DNA of 64,000 bases from an uncultured bacterium (lineage in GTDB: Bacteria > Cyanobacteriota > Vampirovibrionia > Gastranaerophilales > Gastranaerophilaceae). The position numbers and the translations under genes are program-made. The notes beneath the pieces were generated by a model. The model was given only the letters and a program-made list of their open reading frames with translations. It made no database searches and had not been told where the DNA came from. The DNA lies in assembly GCA_949282195.1 (NCBI GenBank), contig CASDOW010000012.1, positions 29,515 to 93,514 of the forward strand, read 5' to 3'. This document shows positions 15,334 through 25,772 of this stretch, in pieces; positions within the stretch are counted from its first letter, which is position 1, and each line of letters opens with the position of its first letter.

Positions 15334-17694
15334 ATGCAATATAGAAAAATAAAAGTAAAAGAAAACAAAAATAAGATTAAAAGCTCAACTAAGGACTCAT
15401 TCTTAGATGAGCTTTTGGCATTAAGAAATATAGTCGATGAAAAAGATATAGACAAATTTTTAAATCCGACAAGAAAAGATTTAATTTCTCCTTATGCTTT
15501 TTTAGATATGGAAAAAGCTAAAAATCGTATATTTGAGGCGATTGAAAAAAAACAAAAAATTCTTATCTGGGGCGATTTTGATTGTGACGGAGTAACTTCA
15601 AGCGCTATATTATATAAAGCATTAAAAAAAATAAATGCAGATTTTATTAATTTTATTCCGGATAGATTACTGCACGGGCACGGGCTAAATTCAAAAGAGC
15701 TTTTAAAATTCATCTCAAAAGAAAAGGTCAAACTTGTAATAACGGTTGATTGCGGAATTTCAAATGTTTCTGAAATTAATCTTTTAAGAAGTTTTAATGT
15801 TGATACGATAATCACTGATCATCACGCAACGGATACAGAACTTCCTAATGCGTATTGCATTATTAATCCTCAGGTTAAAAACGCCCTTAGTGAAGATTTA
15901 TCTTTTGAAGATATTCAATCTCTAAGCTCCAATTGCGGAGCAGGAATTGCTTATAAGCTTGCTATGGCATTATTGGAAAATATTGATGATGATAGTTTAA
16001 AAGATGAATTAATGTTGATAGCAGCTTTAGGGACTATCGCTGATGTCGTGTCATTATTGGGCGAAAATAGGGCTTTAGTTAATGAAGCGTTGAATATTTT
16101 AAATTTCAAAAAAGAAAATTCTCATAAGGGAATTTATCAATTGTTATCTAAGAATATTAATTCTATAATCACAAGTTATGATATCGCTTTTATTTTAGCC
16201 CCAAGAATAAATGCGGTCGGAAGATTGGCAAATGCAAAATTGTCTTTTGATTTTTTAACTACTGATGACGATACAAAGTTATCTATGATTATCGAAAAAT
16301 TAGATAGCTATAATAAAATCCGACAATCAAAATGTTCTGAAACTTTTGAAGAAGTTAATAATTATTTAAAACAACATAAAGATGAACAAAATAATCCGGC
16401 TATAATTCTCCTAAATCCTGATTGGCATATTGGAATTATAGGGATAGTTGCAGCTAAAATTGTTGAAGAATACAATAAGCCCTGTTTTTTAATGACGGTT
16501 GATGAAAATAATAATGCAAGATGTTCTATAAGAAGTAATGATTTAATTAATGTTTATAATGTCTTAAAAGAAAATGAAAATCTGTTTTTAGGTTTTGGCG
16601 GTCATAAATTGGCAGGGGGATGTTCTTTTAATAAAGATGATTTTGAAAATGTAAAAAAATCTCTTTTAAAAACAATAAAAGAACAAATGCCTGATGAAAA
16701 GCAGGAAAATATTTTATATGTTGATATGGAAATGAAGCCTGATGATGTTGAACTTAATATTTTAGACAGTATAAATCAATTAGAGCCTTTTGGACAAGAT
16801 AATCAAGCGCCTGTGTTTGCAATGTTTGATGTTAATTTAGACGAATTTAAGTTAATTGGTAAAGAACAAAATCACTTAAGGCTTGTTTTTTCAAAAGATG
16901 ATAAAAAATTCCAATGTGTAAAATGGAATGAAAATGATGTTAAAATTCCTCTTGGGGCTAAGTGTGATATTGCTTTTTACCCAAGATTAAATGAATTTAA
17001 TGACGTTAAAAATATACAGCTTGAAATTGTTGATATTTATTCTTCTCAATATTCCGGCAGATTACAAAATGAAATCAAGATGTTTGACCATAGAAAAAAA
17101 ACAGGAATTTTATCTCAAATTTCATCTTATTTAGAGCGCGATAATATTGATATTGCGGTTTGGGCAAAAAACCCTCTAACAAAAGAGCTGCTATCTAAAT
17201 ATCAAAAAATAAAAGAAAATATTATAGATAAATTGAATAATCATAAAGGTTTGATGTTTTTTGACTACCCAAGCTCTTATGAAGAAATGACTAAAATTTT
17301 ATCTCAAATTCATCCTGATAAAATTCATTTTATGAATCATAAAATTGATGAAAATTTGGAAAATTACATTAAACAAATAAATGGTATGATAAAATTTTGC
17401 CACAATAAAATGGAAGGTAAAATTGAAGTTCAAAGATTAGCGCAAGCTCTTGGAGTGAATGAAAATTTTATTCAAATTACTCTTGAAATTTTGGAAAATA
17501 TTAATTCAATAAAGATATTGGATATAGATAAAATTGAATATTTAAAACCTTTTAACTATGAAGATTTTAAAAATGACTCATTGTTTGAAGTTTTAGGGGA
17601 AGAATTTGATAATATAATCAATTTTAAAAAATCACTCCTAAATTGTAATTTTTCAGAAATTGAAGATATGGTTATTTCTATTCTTAAAAAATAA
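15334..17694 (+). CDS. recJ: Single-strand-specific DNA exonuclease RecJ
   Basis: RecJ degrades single-stranded DNA 5' to 3' in recombination and mismatch repair. Motifs of the DHH phosphoesterase core are present: IWGDFDCDGVTSS (with DxD), VITVDCGIS, DHHATD, then the DHHA1 domain with FGGHKLAGGCSF. An OB-like domain follows (to ~570). The protein has an extra ~200-residue C-terminal region (from ~585) with HTH-like helices, making it 786 residues against ~570 in E. coli, closer to Gram-positive and cyanobacterial forms. Confidence 0.95.
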   Translation: MQYRKIKVKENKNKIKSSTKDSFLDELLALRNIVDEKDIDKFLNPTRKDLISPYAFLDMEKAKNRIFEAIEKKQKILIWGDFDCDGVTSSAILYKALKKINADFINFIPDRLLHGHGLNSKELLKFISKEKVKLVITVDCGISNVSEINLLRSFNVDTIITDHHATDTELPNAYCIINPQVKNALSEDLSFEDIQSLSSNCGAGIAYKLAMALLENIDDDSLKDELMLIAALGTIADVVSLLGENRALVNEALNILNFKKENSHKGIYQLLSKNINSIITSYDIAFILAPRINAVGRLANAKLSFDFLTTDDDTKLSMIIEKLDSYNKIRQSKCSETFEEVNNYLKQHKDEQNNPAIILLNPDWHIGIIGIVAAKIVEEYNKPCFLMTVDENNNARCSIRSNDLINVYNVLKENENLFLGFGGHKLAGGCSFNKDDFENVKKSLLKTIKEQMPDEKQENILYVDMEMKPDDVELNILDSINQLEPFGQDNQAPVFAMFDVNLDEFKLIGKEQNHLRLVFSKDDKKFQCVKWNENDVKIPLGAKCDIAFYPRLNEFNDVKNIQLEIVDIYSSQYSGRLQNEIKMFDHRKKTGILSQISSYLERDNIDIAVWAKNPLTKELLSKYQKIKENIIDKLNNHKGLMFFDYPSSYEEMTKILSQIHPDKIHFMNHKIDENLENYIKQINGMIKFCHNKMEGKIEVQRLAQALGVNENFIQITLEILENINSIKILDIDKIEYLKPFNYEDFKNDSLFEVLGEEFDNIINFKKSLLNCNFSEIEDMVISILKK

Positions 17695-17763
17695 TGTTAA
17701 AAAATGTAATAATTAGGCTATATTATAATTCTATGTTATAAGTAATATTATAGAGGGGATATA

Positions 17764-18078
17764 ATGCCGCAAGATGTAACCAATAGTATTATAGAAAATT
17801 TTAAGAATATTTCTAAAGTCGGAAATGTAGAAGTAACTCTTTGTGCTGAGCTTGGTAGAGCTAAAATATCCCTAAGAGATGCAATTGAATATGATGAGGG
17901 TTCAATTGTAATGCTTGATAAATTTGAAGATGAGCCTGTTGATGTTTATGTTGATGATATTTTAATTGCAAAAGCAAAAATAGTTGCAATAGAAGATACA
18001 TATGGAATAAAAATAGTTGAAATAATCGAAAACAAAAACTTAGAAAACGAAAAAAATGACACAACTAACCAGATATAA
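17764..18078 (+). CDS. fliN: FliN-like flagellar motor switch protein
   Basis: A 104-residue SpoA/FliN-domain protein. Residues ~20-92 follow FliN closely: VEVTLCAELGRAKISLRDA, then EGSIVMLDKFEDEPVDVYV and ILIAKAKIVAIEDTYGIKI. FliN forms the C-ring of the flagellar switch, and homologues serve type III secretion. A GAGGGGA ribosome site precedes the ATG. Its end overlaps the ThiF-family gene by 23 bases. No other clear flagellar gene is adjacent, which is unusual for fliN. In some genomes the locus is scattered; the axial-like protein at 44166 may belong to the same machine. Confidence 0.8.
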   Translation: MPQDVTNSIIENFKNISKVGNVEVTLCAELGRAKISLRDAIEYDEGSIVMLDKFEDEPVDVYVDDILIAKAKIVAIEDTYGIKIVEIIENKNLENEKNDTTNQI

Positions 18079-18793
18079 AAGAAATTTTGAAGAAAATGGC
18101 ATCACTCAAGCTGCTCAAGAAAAGCTTTTGAATTCAAGAGTGCTTATTATGGGAGCAGGCGGACTTGGTTCGGGTGTAATTATGAATTTAGCCGCGCTTG
18201 GTGTCGGACAAATAAAGATAATAGACGGCGATATTGTTGAAGAAAGCAATTTAAACAGGCAAATTATCCACAAATACAAAAATATTGGCAGAGCAAAGGT
18301 AATTTCTGCAAAAGACTGGGTTCAGGAATTTAATCCTGATATTAGAGTTGAGCTTGATAAAATTAAAATTAATGAATTAAATTATTTTAATGTAATTCAA
18401 GGTTATGATGTAATTGTGGATTGTTTTGATACTTATGAATCAAAATATATGTTAAATGAAATTGCACTAAGACATAAAAAAATTCTTATCCATGGTGCAA
18501 CACAAGGTTTTTATGGTCAAGTTACTACCATTATTCCCGATAAAACAGGGTGTTTAGAGTGCGTAATGCAAAAGCCTGCTAATTATAATGAAATCACTTT
18601 GGCTTCATTGTCTTCGGTTGTTAATACAATTTCAGCCCTGCAAGCTCAAGAGGTTCTTAAAGTTTTAACTAATACAGGTAAACCTTTATTGGATAAATTA
18701 CTTGTATTTGACGGATTAACTTCAGAATTTAAAACTTTGAGTTATGCAAAAAATCTTGCTTGTCCAGTTTGTTCAGCCAATAATATATATTAA
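18056..18793 (+). CDS. ThiF/MoeB-type E1-like adenylyltransferase
   Basis: A 245-residue enzyme of the ThiF/MoeB/HesA family, which adenylates the C-terminus of a ubiquitin-like sulfur carrier using ATP. Motifs: GAGGLGSGV nucleotide loop (~33-41), DGDIVEESNLNRQ, the adenylation Arg, and paired zinc cysteines CLEC at ~164-167 and CPVC near the C-terminus. It is a full-length single domain without a rhodanese. The carrier protein (ThiS or MoaD) is not in the window, so the pathway is open: thiazole, molybdopterin or cysteine. The start lies inside the end of fliN (23 bases). Confidence 0.9.
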   Translation: MTQLTRYKRNFEENGITQAAQEKLLNSRVLIMGAGGLGSGVIMNLAALGVGQIKIIDGDIVEESNLNRQIIHKYKNIGRAKVISAKDWVQEFNPDIRVELDKIKINELNYFNVIQGYDVIVDCFDTYESKYMLNEIALRHKKILIHGATQGFYGQVTTIIPDKTGCLECVMQKPANYNEITLASLSSVVNTISALQAQEVLKVLTNTGKPLLDKLLVFDGLTSEFKTLSYAKNLACPVCSANNIY

Positions 18794-18798
18794 CAACA

Positions 18799-19257
18799 AT
18801 GTATCATTCAAGTCTAAAATACGCTAAAATATTATTATTTTTTTCAATCTTAATGGCACTTTTAACGATAACTGCCAAACAAACTCTGACGGCAGAAATG
18901 GAAAAGGCTGAAATTGCTCAGCAAATCAGAAGACAAGAAGAACAACAGATAATAAAGCAATTCTTGGAAAATAATAATCAACCCAAGGAAACCCAACTGC
19001 AGCAACAAGTTCAAATTTCAAAAGAACAACTTGCCAAAGATGAATTTAATAATGGAAATATAGATAATGCTATTTCAATCTATCAGGAGTTATTAAACCA
19101 GCCTGAAGCAAACAAAGCAGAAATTAAAAATAAGCTTATTGAATGTTACAGACAAAAAGGCTTAAATGAAGAAGCTGATAAATTATTGAGTGAAGATATA
19201 GAAAATTCTGTGAATAATAACGATGAAGTTATTTTAAATCAAAATAATCAAGAATAA
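18799..19257 (+). CDS. Membrane-anchored TPR-like protein (hypothetical)
   Basis: A 152-residue protein with one N-terminal membrane helix (~9-28) that may be a signal anchor. A Glu/Gln-rich coiled-coil stretch follows (~33-75). Residues ~78-125 hold a tetratricopeptide-like hairpin: AKDEFNNGNIDNAISIYQEL and an IKNKLIECYRQKG helix. No enzyme function is visible. It starts 5 bases after the ThiF-family gene, so it is probably cotranscribed with it. Its 3' end overlaps wecB by 29 bases on the other strand. Confidence 0.6.
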   Translation: MYHSSLKYAKILLFFSILMALLTITAKQTLTAEMEKAEIAQQIRRQEEQQIIKQFLENNNQPKETQLQQQVQISKEQLAKDEFNNGNIDNAISIYQELLNQPEANKAEIKNKLIECYRQKGLNEEADKLLSEDIENSVNNNDEVILNQNNQE

Positions 19258-20347
19258 TTTTTTCTATATATTGACAGGCTTTTCCGTCCCCATAAGGATT
19301 TACTGCTTTCGACATTTTTTCATATTTTTCTTCATTTAAAAGAAGCTCGCTAACTTTATTGACAATTTTTTCTTTATTTGTTCCAACTAAGCACACTCCG
19401 CCATATTCAAGAGCTTCAGGGCGTTCTGTTTCATCCCTTAAAACCAAAACAGGAACTCCTAAAGCGGGAGCTTCTTCTTGAACTCCGCCTGAATCGGTTA
19501 ATATAATATGTGATTTTTTCATTAAATTGCAAAATGGAACATAATCCAACGGTTCAATTAATTTAACTCTTTCAACATTTTCTAATATAGGTTTAACCGT
19601 ATTTCTGACATTAGGGTTTAAATGTAGAGGATAAACTACTTGAATGTCTTTATGTTTTTCAATTAATTCTTTTATTGCATAACAAATATTTTCTAACGGT
19701 TTTCCAAAGTTTTCTCTTCTGTGGGATGTTAATAGAATTGTTTTTAAATCAGAATTTAGATTTATAAAATCAAGATTGGCTTTTTTGTTTTCAACAACAT
19801 ATAATAAAGCGTCAATTACAGTGTTACCTGTTTTATATATGCCTTTTTTAATTCCTGATTTTTCAATATTTTCGCAGGCTCTATCAGTAGGGCAAAACAT
19901 TAAGTCAGAAACAGAGTCTACTATCACGCGATTAATTTCTTCAGGGAAGGGATAATCTTTGTCAAAAGTTCTTAATCCTGCTTCAACGTGTCCTATTTTA
20001 ATTCTTGAATAAAATGCACTTAGGGCGCTAATTCCTGCTGTTGTCGTGTCGCCATGGACTAAAACTAAGTCGGGTTTTTCTTTTTCAAAGACCTTTCTGG
20101 TTTCGGTCAATATTTCGCAAGATAAATCCCAAAGATTTTGATTGGGCTTCATTAGATTTAAGTCATAATCAGGAGTTACTTCAAAAAGTTCCAGTACGCT
20201 ATCAAGCATTTGTCTGTGTTGAGCGGTAACTATGGTTAGAACTTCAAAATTGTTATTTTCCTTTAATTTCTTAACTAAAGGACACATTTTAATCGCTTCG
20301 GGGCGAGTTCCAAAAACTAATGCAATTTTAATTTTATTGTTTGACAT
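19229..20347 (-). CDS. wecB: UDP-N-acetylglucosamine 2-epimerase (non-hydrolysing)
   Basis: WecB interconverts UDP-GlcNAc and UDP-ManNAc for surface polysaccharides. The 372 residues show the family motifs: FGTRPEAIKMCPL, TAQHRQMLD, VHGDTTT, GHVEAGLRT, PFPEEINR, TSHRRENFG and DSGGVQEEAP. The length is typical. It convergently overlaps the upstream TPR gene by 29 bases without a terminator between them. A glycosyltransferase gene lies upstream with 34 bases between; both may serve envelope glycan synthesis. Confidence 0.95.
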   Translation of the reverse strand: MSNNKIKIALVFGTRPEAIKMCPLVKKLKENNNFEVLTIVTAQHRQMLDSVLELFEVTPDYDLNLMKPNQNLWDLSCEILTETRKVFEKEKPDLVLVHGDTTTAGISALSAFYSRIKIGHVEAGLRTFDKDYPFPEEINRVIVDSVSDLMFCPTDRACENIEKSGIKKGIYKTGNTVIDALLYVVENKKANLDFINLNSDLKTILLTSHRRENFGKPLENICYAIKELIEKHKDIQVVYPLHLNPNVRNTVKPILENVERVKLIEPLDYVPFCNLMKKSHIILTDSGGVQEEAPALGVPVLVLRDETERPEALEYGGVCLVGTNKEKIVNKVSELLLNEEKYEKMSKAVNPYGDGKACQYIEKIILDYFDLK

Positions 20348-20381
20348 AATGTTTTTATTTTACTATAAAAAATTTAATTTG

Positions 20382-21653
20382 TTATTTAATCCCAAATCTT
20401 GAATAGAAGAACTTAACCAAGGATTCAATAGCCTTAACGCCTCTAACATGTTGAATAGCAGAGTTTTTGCAGTATAGAAAATCATAATAACTCAATTGAT
20501 AATTTCTTTGTGTGGCTAAATCCAGCCATAAGTTTTCATGAACTGCACCTTTTTCATAGCCAACAAGGTTATTATGATAATAAGGCAGATAATCCACCAA
20601 GGTGTTGATAAAGTTTTTTCTTCCGCTGTATTTTAAATAGCTTTCTCTTGGTTCATAATATTCAGGGTGAGAAATTATTTTATGAATAGCATCAGCCATA
20701 CATTCTGCGGAAAATACTTCTGCGTATTCGCCGCTCTTTTCCCTTAAAATCGGATGTCCGCCCCTTGCCCATTTGTTGTGGTCACGAAAAACAACTACAG
20801 GAGTATCGCAAGCATTTGCTTCGCCTATGGAGCGATTTTTTCCCTCAATTAGCGAAGCTAAAATTAAGCACCTTGAGGCGGTGTAATATTTTAACAATTC
20901 TTTGTGGTCAATCCATGGGTAAAAATCAACATTTTTAATTGAAGGACCTAAAATTTTAATAACTTCATCCAGTTGTTGTTTTTGACTTTCGGGAAGGTTT
21001 TGGTAATTAATTTCGCCGTTTTCTGCTTTAATTACCTTTTTTGTACCTAACACAAAAGCCGTTTTTAAGGTTTTATTGTATTTTCTTTCATATTCTTTAA
21101 TTATAGAAGCCACCATTGGAAGATTTTTAACTTCCAGCGGCGTTGAAACACAAATTAAGTCAATTGTTTTCGGGGTATTAAAAGTCGGTGCTATTTTGTA
21201 TTCATTTGTAAAATCAACATCCTGCAATGGAATAAAAGGAATATGTCTTTTGTGGGGATATTTGTTTTTATAATATTCTTCTCTTGCCTTGTTTTTATAA
21301 CAAGTTAAATAAAAATCGGCATTATTTGACCAAGAATAATTTGACCACATTGTATATGCGCCGGCAAAAAATATTTTTTTTATATCAGGAAATAATTTTA
21401 AAAGATATTCGCAGCCTTGTGAATAGAAAATTCCTTTTAAGAACCTGTTTTTGTATCTTAATGGAGGCAGAGGAATAACAAAATCAATTTTTTCGTGTAG
21501 ATTTTTTTCATCTTCGAAAAATTCTCCTGTGTATGCATCAATGTCGTCCCATATTTCTTCAATGGGTTTTGCAACATGAGGAGCCTTAAAATATTTTTTT
21601 GGATAAACGCCTTTCATAAGATAAATTTTATATAATTCTTTATGATTTTTCAA
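20382..21653 (-). CDS. GT-B fold glycosyltransferase (family uncertain)
   Basis: A 423-residue cytoplasmic enzyme. The C-terminal half carries the GT4-type donor-site pattern: a [33 protein letters not shown] segment (parts [11 protein letters not shown] and [18 protein letters not shown]) and a later [15 protein letters not shown]. The N-terminal acceptor half is divergent. The sugar and product are unknown. No ribosome site is seen; CATAAT on the minus strand (21665-21660) would put +1 on the start codon. It lies upstream of wecB, in the same direction. Confidence 0.75.
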   Translation of the reverse strand: MKNHKELYKIYLMKGVYPKKYFKAPHVAKPIEEIWDDIDAYTGEFFEDEKNLHEKIDFVIPLPPLRYKNRFLKGIFYSQGCEYLLKLFPDIKKIFFAGAYTMWSNYSWSNNADFYLTCYKNKAREEYYKNKYPHKRHIPFIPLQDVDFTNEYKIAPTFNTPKTIDLICVSTPLEVKNLPMVASIIKEYERKYNKTLKTAFVLGTKKVIKAENGEINYQNLPESQKQQLDEVIKILGPSIKNVDFYPWIDHKELLKYYTASRCLILASLIEGKNRSIGEANACDTPVVVFRDHNKWARGGHPILREKSGEYAEVFSAECMADAIHKIISHPEYYEPRESYLKYSGRKNFINTLVDYLPYYHNNLVGYEKGAVHENLWLDLATQRNYQLSYYDFLYCKNSAIQHVRGVKAIESLVKFFYSRFGIK

Positions 21654-21668
21654 GTTTTAATTATGATT

Positions 21669-21697
21669 TTGCGCTTAAAAATTTTTTATTATATAAT
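21669..21697 (+). promoter_or_regulatory. Promoter of gyrA
   Basis: TTGCGC (21669-21674), a 17-base spacer and TATAAT (21692-21697). The leader carries AGAGGAGAG before the TTG start at 21731. Confidence 0.7.
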
Positions 21698-21730
21698 ATT
21701 GTTAACAGACTGTTTAGAGGAGAGTGTATT

Positions 21731-24271
21731 TTGGCTCAAACTAGCTTATTTGATGACGGAAAAATAATCCCCGTTAATATACGTGACGAGATGAAACGTT
21801 GTTATATAGATTATGCAATGAGCGTAATTGTAGGTCGTGCCTTGCCCGATGTTAGAGATGGTTTAAAGCCTGTTCACAGACGTATTTTATTTGCGATGAA
21901 TGAACTTGGCATGGCGCCTGATAAACCGTTTAAAAAATGCGCAAGAATAGTTGGGGAAGTTCTTGGTAAATATCACCCCCATGGCGATAGCTCCGTATAT
22001 GAAGCTCTTGTTCGTATGGCTCAAGACTTTTCTACCAGATATTTAACCGTAGACGGGCATGGTAACTTTGGTTCGGTGGATGGTGACGGTGCTGCCGCAA
22101 TGCGTTATACGGAAGCAAGAATGCACAAGATTACTACCGCAATGCTTGCAGATATTGATTGTGAAACGGTTAATTTTGTACCTAATTTTGACGGTTCCTT
22201 AGAAGAGCCTTCCGTTTTACCTACCAGACTTCCTATGCTTTTATTGAATGGAACTTCAGGTATTGCAGTCGGTATGGCAACAAACATTCCTCCGCATAAC
22301 TTAAATGAAGTTGTAGACGGCGTTATAGCATTAATTGATAACCCGGATATTACAACGGAAGGATTAATGCAATATATTAAAGGACCTGATTTCCCTACTG
22401 CCGCAACAATTGTGGGCACGTCTGAAATTAAAAAAGCATATGAAACAGGCAGAGGTTCAATAAAAATGCGTGCCGTTTCATCAATTGAAGAACTTCAAGG
22501 CGGAGGCGGACGTCAAGGCAGAAGCGCTATTGTAGTAACAGAAATTCCTTATCAGGTTAATAAAGCGGAATTAATCAGAAAAATTGCCGAACTTGTTAAA
22601 GACGGTAAAATTCAAGGCATTTCAGACCTTCGAGATGAATCAGACAGAGAAGGTATGAGAATTGTTATTGAATTAAAACGTGATGCTAAACCTGATGTTG
22701 TAAGAAATAATTTATATAAACAAACCGCACTATCTACAAGCTTTGGCTTTAATATGGTAGCTTTAGTCGGTCAGCAGCCGAGATTGTTAAATCTTTATGA
22801 AGTTTTGACAGAATTTGTTGAACATAGGGTTGAAGTAATAACGAGAAGAACAATGTTTTTCTTGAAAAAAGCTAAATCTCGCGCTCATATCTTAGAAGGT
22901 TTGATGATTGCACTAAATTCACTTGATGAAGTTATTGAATTAATCAAAAAATCTCCTAATACAGAGGCTGCTCGTTCAGGCTTAATCAATCGCTTCGGAT
23001 TAGATGTTGAGCAAGCAAATGCAATCCTTGAAATGCAATTAAGACGCTTGACAGGATTGGAGCAAGATAAAATCAGAGCGGAACACGCTGAATTATTGAA
23101 GAAAATTGCCGAATATGAAGAACTTTTATCTTCAAGAGATAAGATTTTAGCTTTAATTAAAGTCGAATTAAACGAAGATAAAGAAAAATACGGGGATGAA
23201 AGAAAAACTCAAATTATTCCTGAAGAAGGCGAAGTTACAATTGAGGATTTAACTCCTAATACTCAAATGGCGGTATTTATTACTCGTCAAGGTTATATTA
23301 AGAGAATTTCTCTTGATACTTTTGTTCGTCAAAATAGGGCAACAAGAGGAAAAGGCGGAATGAAAACCAAAGAAGATGATGATGTAGCTCATTTCTTTAC
23401 TGCTATGATGCATGACAAGGTTCTGTTCTTCTCATCTAAAGGTCTTGTTTATTCTTTATCTGTTTATGATTTCCCTGAAGGCTCAAGACAATCAAAGGGA
23501 TTACCTATCATAAACGTTCTTCCTTTGGAACAAGACGAACAAATTACGGCAATTGTACCGGTTTCAGAGTTTAAAGAAGATTTGAATTTAATTATGTTAA
23601 CTAAGAAAGGTTATATTAAGAGAATTTCTCTTGATAACTTTACTTCAATTCGAAGAAACGGTTTAATTGCAATCGGTTTAGAAGAAAATGATACATTGAA
23701 TTGGGTTAAACTTGCAAAAGGAAATGATGAAATCATAATCGGTACATCTTGCGGTATGGCAATTCGCTTCCCGATTGAGGACTTAAGACCTCTGGGCAGA
23801 AGTGCTCGCGGAGTTAACTCAATGAAATTAAGAGCTTCTGATGAAATTATCGGCTGCGATGTTGTTCCAAAAGATTATGACGCTGATTTATTGGTTGTGA
23901 CATCAGACGGTTTTGGAAAACGTTCAAAAATTTCTGAATTTAGAACACAAAACAGAGGCGGAATGGGTCTTATTGCAACCAAATTTAAATCAACAGCTTC
24001 AAGACTGGTTGATTTATCCATAGTTAAAGAAGAAGATGAAATCATGGTTGTAACGGCAAATGGTGTTGTTACAAGGGTTAGCGCTTCTGATATTTCTCGT
24101 CAAGGCAGACCCGCCACAGGTGTTAGAGTTCAAACTCTTGATGGAGATGATTATGTTGTATCCGTAAATAAAATCATAAACACGGATGACGAAGAAAAAG
24201 ATAAAGATATTGTTCAAGAGGCAAAAGAAGAAATTGCAAATTCTGTTGAACAAGGTAATATCTTTGAATAA
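21731..24271 (+). CDS. gyrA: DNA gyrase subunit A
   Basis: GyrA cuts and rejoins DNA in the gyrase heterotetramer. The 846 residues include the winged-helix/tower catalytic core and a six-bladed C-terminal beta-pinwheel. The catalytic tyrosine is Tyr125 in [10 protein letters not shown]. The quinolone-resistance region reads GDSSVYEAL with Ser86 and Glu90 at the positions that are mutated in resistant strains, so it looks like the sensitive form. The GyrA box is degenerate ([10 protein letters not shown]). The start is TTG, chosen because of the good AGAGGAGAG ribosome site and the conserved N-terminus. gyrB is not adjacent. An acidic tail ends the protein. Confidence 0.97.
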   Translation: MAQTSLFDDGKIIPVNIRDEMKRCYIDYAMSVIVGRALPDVRDGLKPVHRRILFAMNELGMAPDKPFKKCARIVGEVLGKYHPHGDSSVYEALVRMAQDFSTRYLTVDGHGNFGSVDGDGAAAMRYTEARMHKITTAMLADIDCETVNFVPNFDGSLEEPSVLPTRLPMLLLNGTSGIAVGMATNIPPHNLNEVVDGVIALIDNPDITTEGLMQYIKGPDFPTAATIVGTSEIKKAYETGRGSIKMRAVSSIEELQGGGGRQGRSAIVVTEIPYQVNKAELIRKIAELVKDGKIQGISDLRDESDREGMRIVIELKRDAKPDVVRNNLYKQTALSTSFGFNMVALVGQQPRLLNLYEVLTEFVEHRVEVITRRTMFFLKKAKSRAHILEGLMIALNSLDEVIELIKKSPNTEAARSGLINRFGLDVEQANAILEMQLRRLTGLEQDKIRAEHAELLKKIAEYEELLSSRDKILALIKVELNEDKEKYGDERKTQIIPEEGEVTIEDLTPNTQMAVFITRQGYIKRISLDTFVRQNRATRGKGGMKTKEDDDVAHFFTAMMHDKVLFFSSKGLVYSLSVYDFPEGSRQSKGLPIINVLPLEQDEQITAIVPVSEFKEDLNLIMLTKKGYIKRISLDNFTSIRRNGLIAIGLEENDTLNWVKLAKGNDEIIIGTSCGMAIRFPIEDLRPLGRSARGVNSMKLRASDEIIGCDVVPKDYDADLLVVTSDGFGKRSKISEFRTQNRGGMGLIATKFKSTASRLVDLSIVKEEDEIMVVTANGVVTRVSASDISRQGRPATGVRVQTLDGDDYVVSVNKIINTDDEEKDKDIVQEAKEEIANSVEQGNIFE

Positions 24272-24281
24272 TGTTATATTA

Positions 24282-24310
24282 AAAGAGGGTCAGATGACCC
24301 TCTTTAATTA
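24282..24310. terminator. Bidirectional terminator between gyrA and the kinase pair
   Basis: A 10-bp stem (24282-24291 with 24296-24305) with a 4-base loop. A-rich on the left and T on both strands, so it can serve both convergent transcripts. Confidence 0.85.
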
Positions 24311-24317
24311 TTAAAAA

Positions 24318-24989
24318 CTATTTAATTTCTCCGCTATTTAGTAATTTTTCTACTTCATTTTTTATTTTCTGATGAATTTCATCTTGGCTTTTTGTTCCGT
24401 CAAGCTCAATAAATCCATATTCTTTGATTAATTTTTTATATTCATCAAGACATCTTTTTTGATAAATTTCAAAACTGTTGTAAATATCGGTTGATAAACC
24501 AATATCGCGTCCTGATTCAAAATAATCCAATGCGCCATTTTTAGCTATTAATCTTTTAATTAAAACATCGGGAGCAACATTTAAATAAAAAACTAAATCA
24601 GGCTTTGGAGCAAAGCTATATAGATTTTTTACCCAATTTATATCATGACCTCTTACCGAGTCACGCACAAAGGCAGTGTAGACATATCTATCCATTAAGA
24701 CTACAAATCCTGCTTTTAAGGCGGGAATTATTTCGTTTTCCAATCTGTCTGTGTAATCTGCCGCATACAAAAGAGAGTATGTGGTAGTGTTTAGCATGTT
24801 TTTTTCTTTTGCTTCGTTGATTATTCCTGAAATTAATCTTGAAGTTTTCCATTCTGAAACAGTGCAGCCATAACATCTGTCTATAATATATTGAGATAAT
24901 AAATTAACTTGAGTTGATTTACCTGAGCCGTCTGTTCCCTCAATAACAATCAAAAGCCCGTCATAACCATGTTTTGTATTATTTTTCAT
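24318..24989 (-). CDS. Thymidylate-kinase-like protein (second of a tandem pair)
   Basis: A 223-residue P-loop kinase of the dTMP kinase superfamily. Residues ~16-26 are EGTDGSGKST, and DRYVYTAFVRD near 100 corresponds to the TMK DRY segment. The usual REPGGT motif after the P-loop is absent; the position reads SEWKTSRLIS. Because of this I cannot say that dTMP is the substrate. It overlaps the neighbouring paralogue by 11 bases and must be cotranscribed with it. The two share most motifs, so they come from a tandem duplication and might form a heterodimer. Confidence 0.75.
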   Translation of the reverse strand: MKNNTKHGYDGLLIVIEGTDGSGKSTQVNLLSQYIIDRCYGCTVSEWKTSRLISGIINEAKEKNMLNTTTYSLLYAADYTDRLENEIIPALKAGFVVLMDRYVYTAFVRDSVRGHDINWVKNLYSFAPKPDLVFYLNVAPDVLIKRLIAKNGALDYFESGRDIGLSTDIYNSFEIYQKRCLDEYKKLIKEYGFIELDGTKSQDEIHQKIKNEVEKLLNSGEIK

Positions 24990-25668
24990 TTTGTTCCTTT
25001 AAAATTTTTCTTGATTTTAATAGTTCAGATACTTTCTGTCTGATAAATTCTTGCTTGCTATGTATTGACTGCATTGCATCTATTTTTATTAAATCAAATT
25101 CATCAATCATTGCTTTATATTGTTCAACTATGCGGTTTTGAAACAAGACATAGCTCTTATAAGGATTATTTGATAATTTCATATCCATGCCTGCTTCATA
25201 AAATTTTGGCTGCCTGTTAGAGCAAATTCTTTCCAAACTATCTTTCGGGCTGACATCAAAATAAAATGTCATATCGGGTTTAATTGCAAAGCCGTACATA
25301 TTTCTAACCCACTTAGGATCAACTTCTCTTGCGACATCTCTTGCAAAAGCAGTGTAAACATATCTGTCTGCTAAAACCACAAACCCTGCTTTTAGGGCAG
25401 GTTTGATTGTTCTTTCCAATCTGTCTGCAAAATCAACTGCATGTAACAGTGAAAAAGTTCTTCCTGATAAAAGATTTTTCTTTTTTGCTTTTTTTGTTGT
25501 ATTTGAAATTAATTCAGAAGAATTCCATTGAGTTAAAATCACGTCAATTCCTTTGGATTTTAGCCAATTGTGCAATAATTCAATTTGCGTTGACTTACCT
25601 GAACCGTCAATCCCTTCTACACAAATCAGCACCCCTGAATAGGTATGTTTTTTTGAAAATCTTAACAT
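24979..25668 (-). CDS. Thymidylate-kinase-like protein (first of a tandem pair)
   Basis: A 229-residue paralogue of the next gene. The P-loop is EGIDGSGKST (~18-27); the corresponding DRYVYTAFARD and ALKAGFVVLADRY segments are very alike. It also lacks REPGGT, reading TQWNSSELIS. The start has a weak AAGG ribosome site. One of the two, or both, may supply dTMP kinase activity, since no canonical tmk is in the window. The conserved pair could also act on another nucleotide. Confidence 0.75.
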   Translation of the reverse strand: MLRFSKKHTYSGVLICVEGIDGSGKSTQIELLHNWLKSKGIDVILTQWNSSELISNTTKKAKKKNLLSGRTFSLLHAVDFADRLERTIKPALKAGFVVLADRYVYTAFARDVAREVDPKWVRNMYGFAIKPDMTFYFDVSPKDSLERICSNRQPKFYEAGMDMKLSNNPYKSYVLFQNRIVEQYKAMIDEFDLIKIDAMQSIHSKQEFIRQKVSELLKSRKILKEQNEK

Positions 25669-25772
25669 TTTTTACCTTGTTTTTTTAGTTGCACGTAATA
25701 TATTAATAATAGATTAGATTAATAAAATTGTAAATCTGATTTAAATGACATTGAAATATTAGAGGCTTTATA

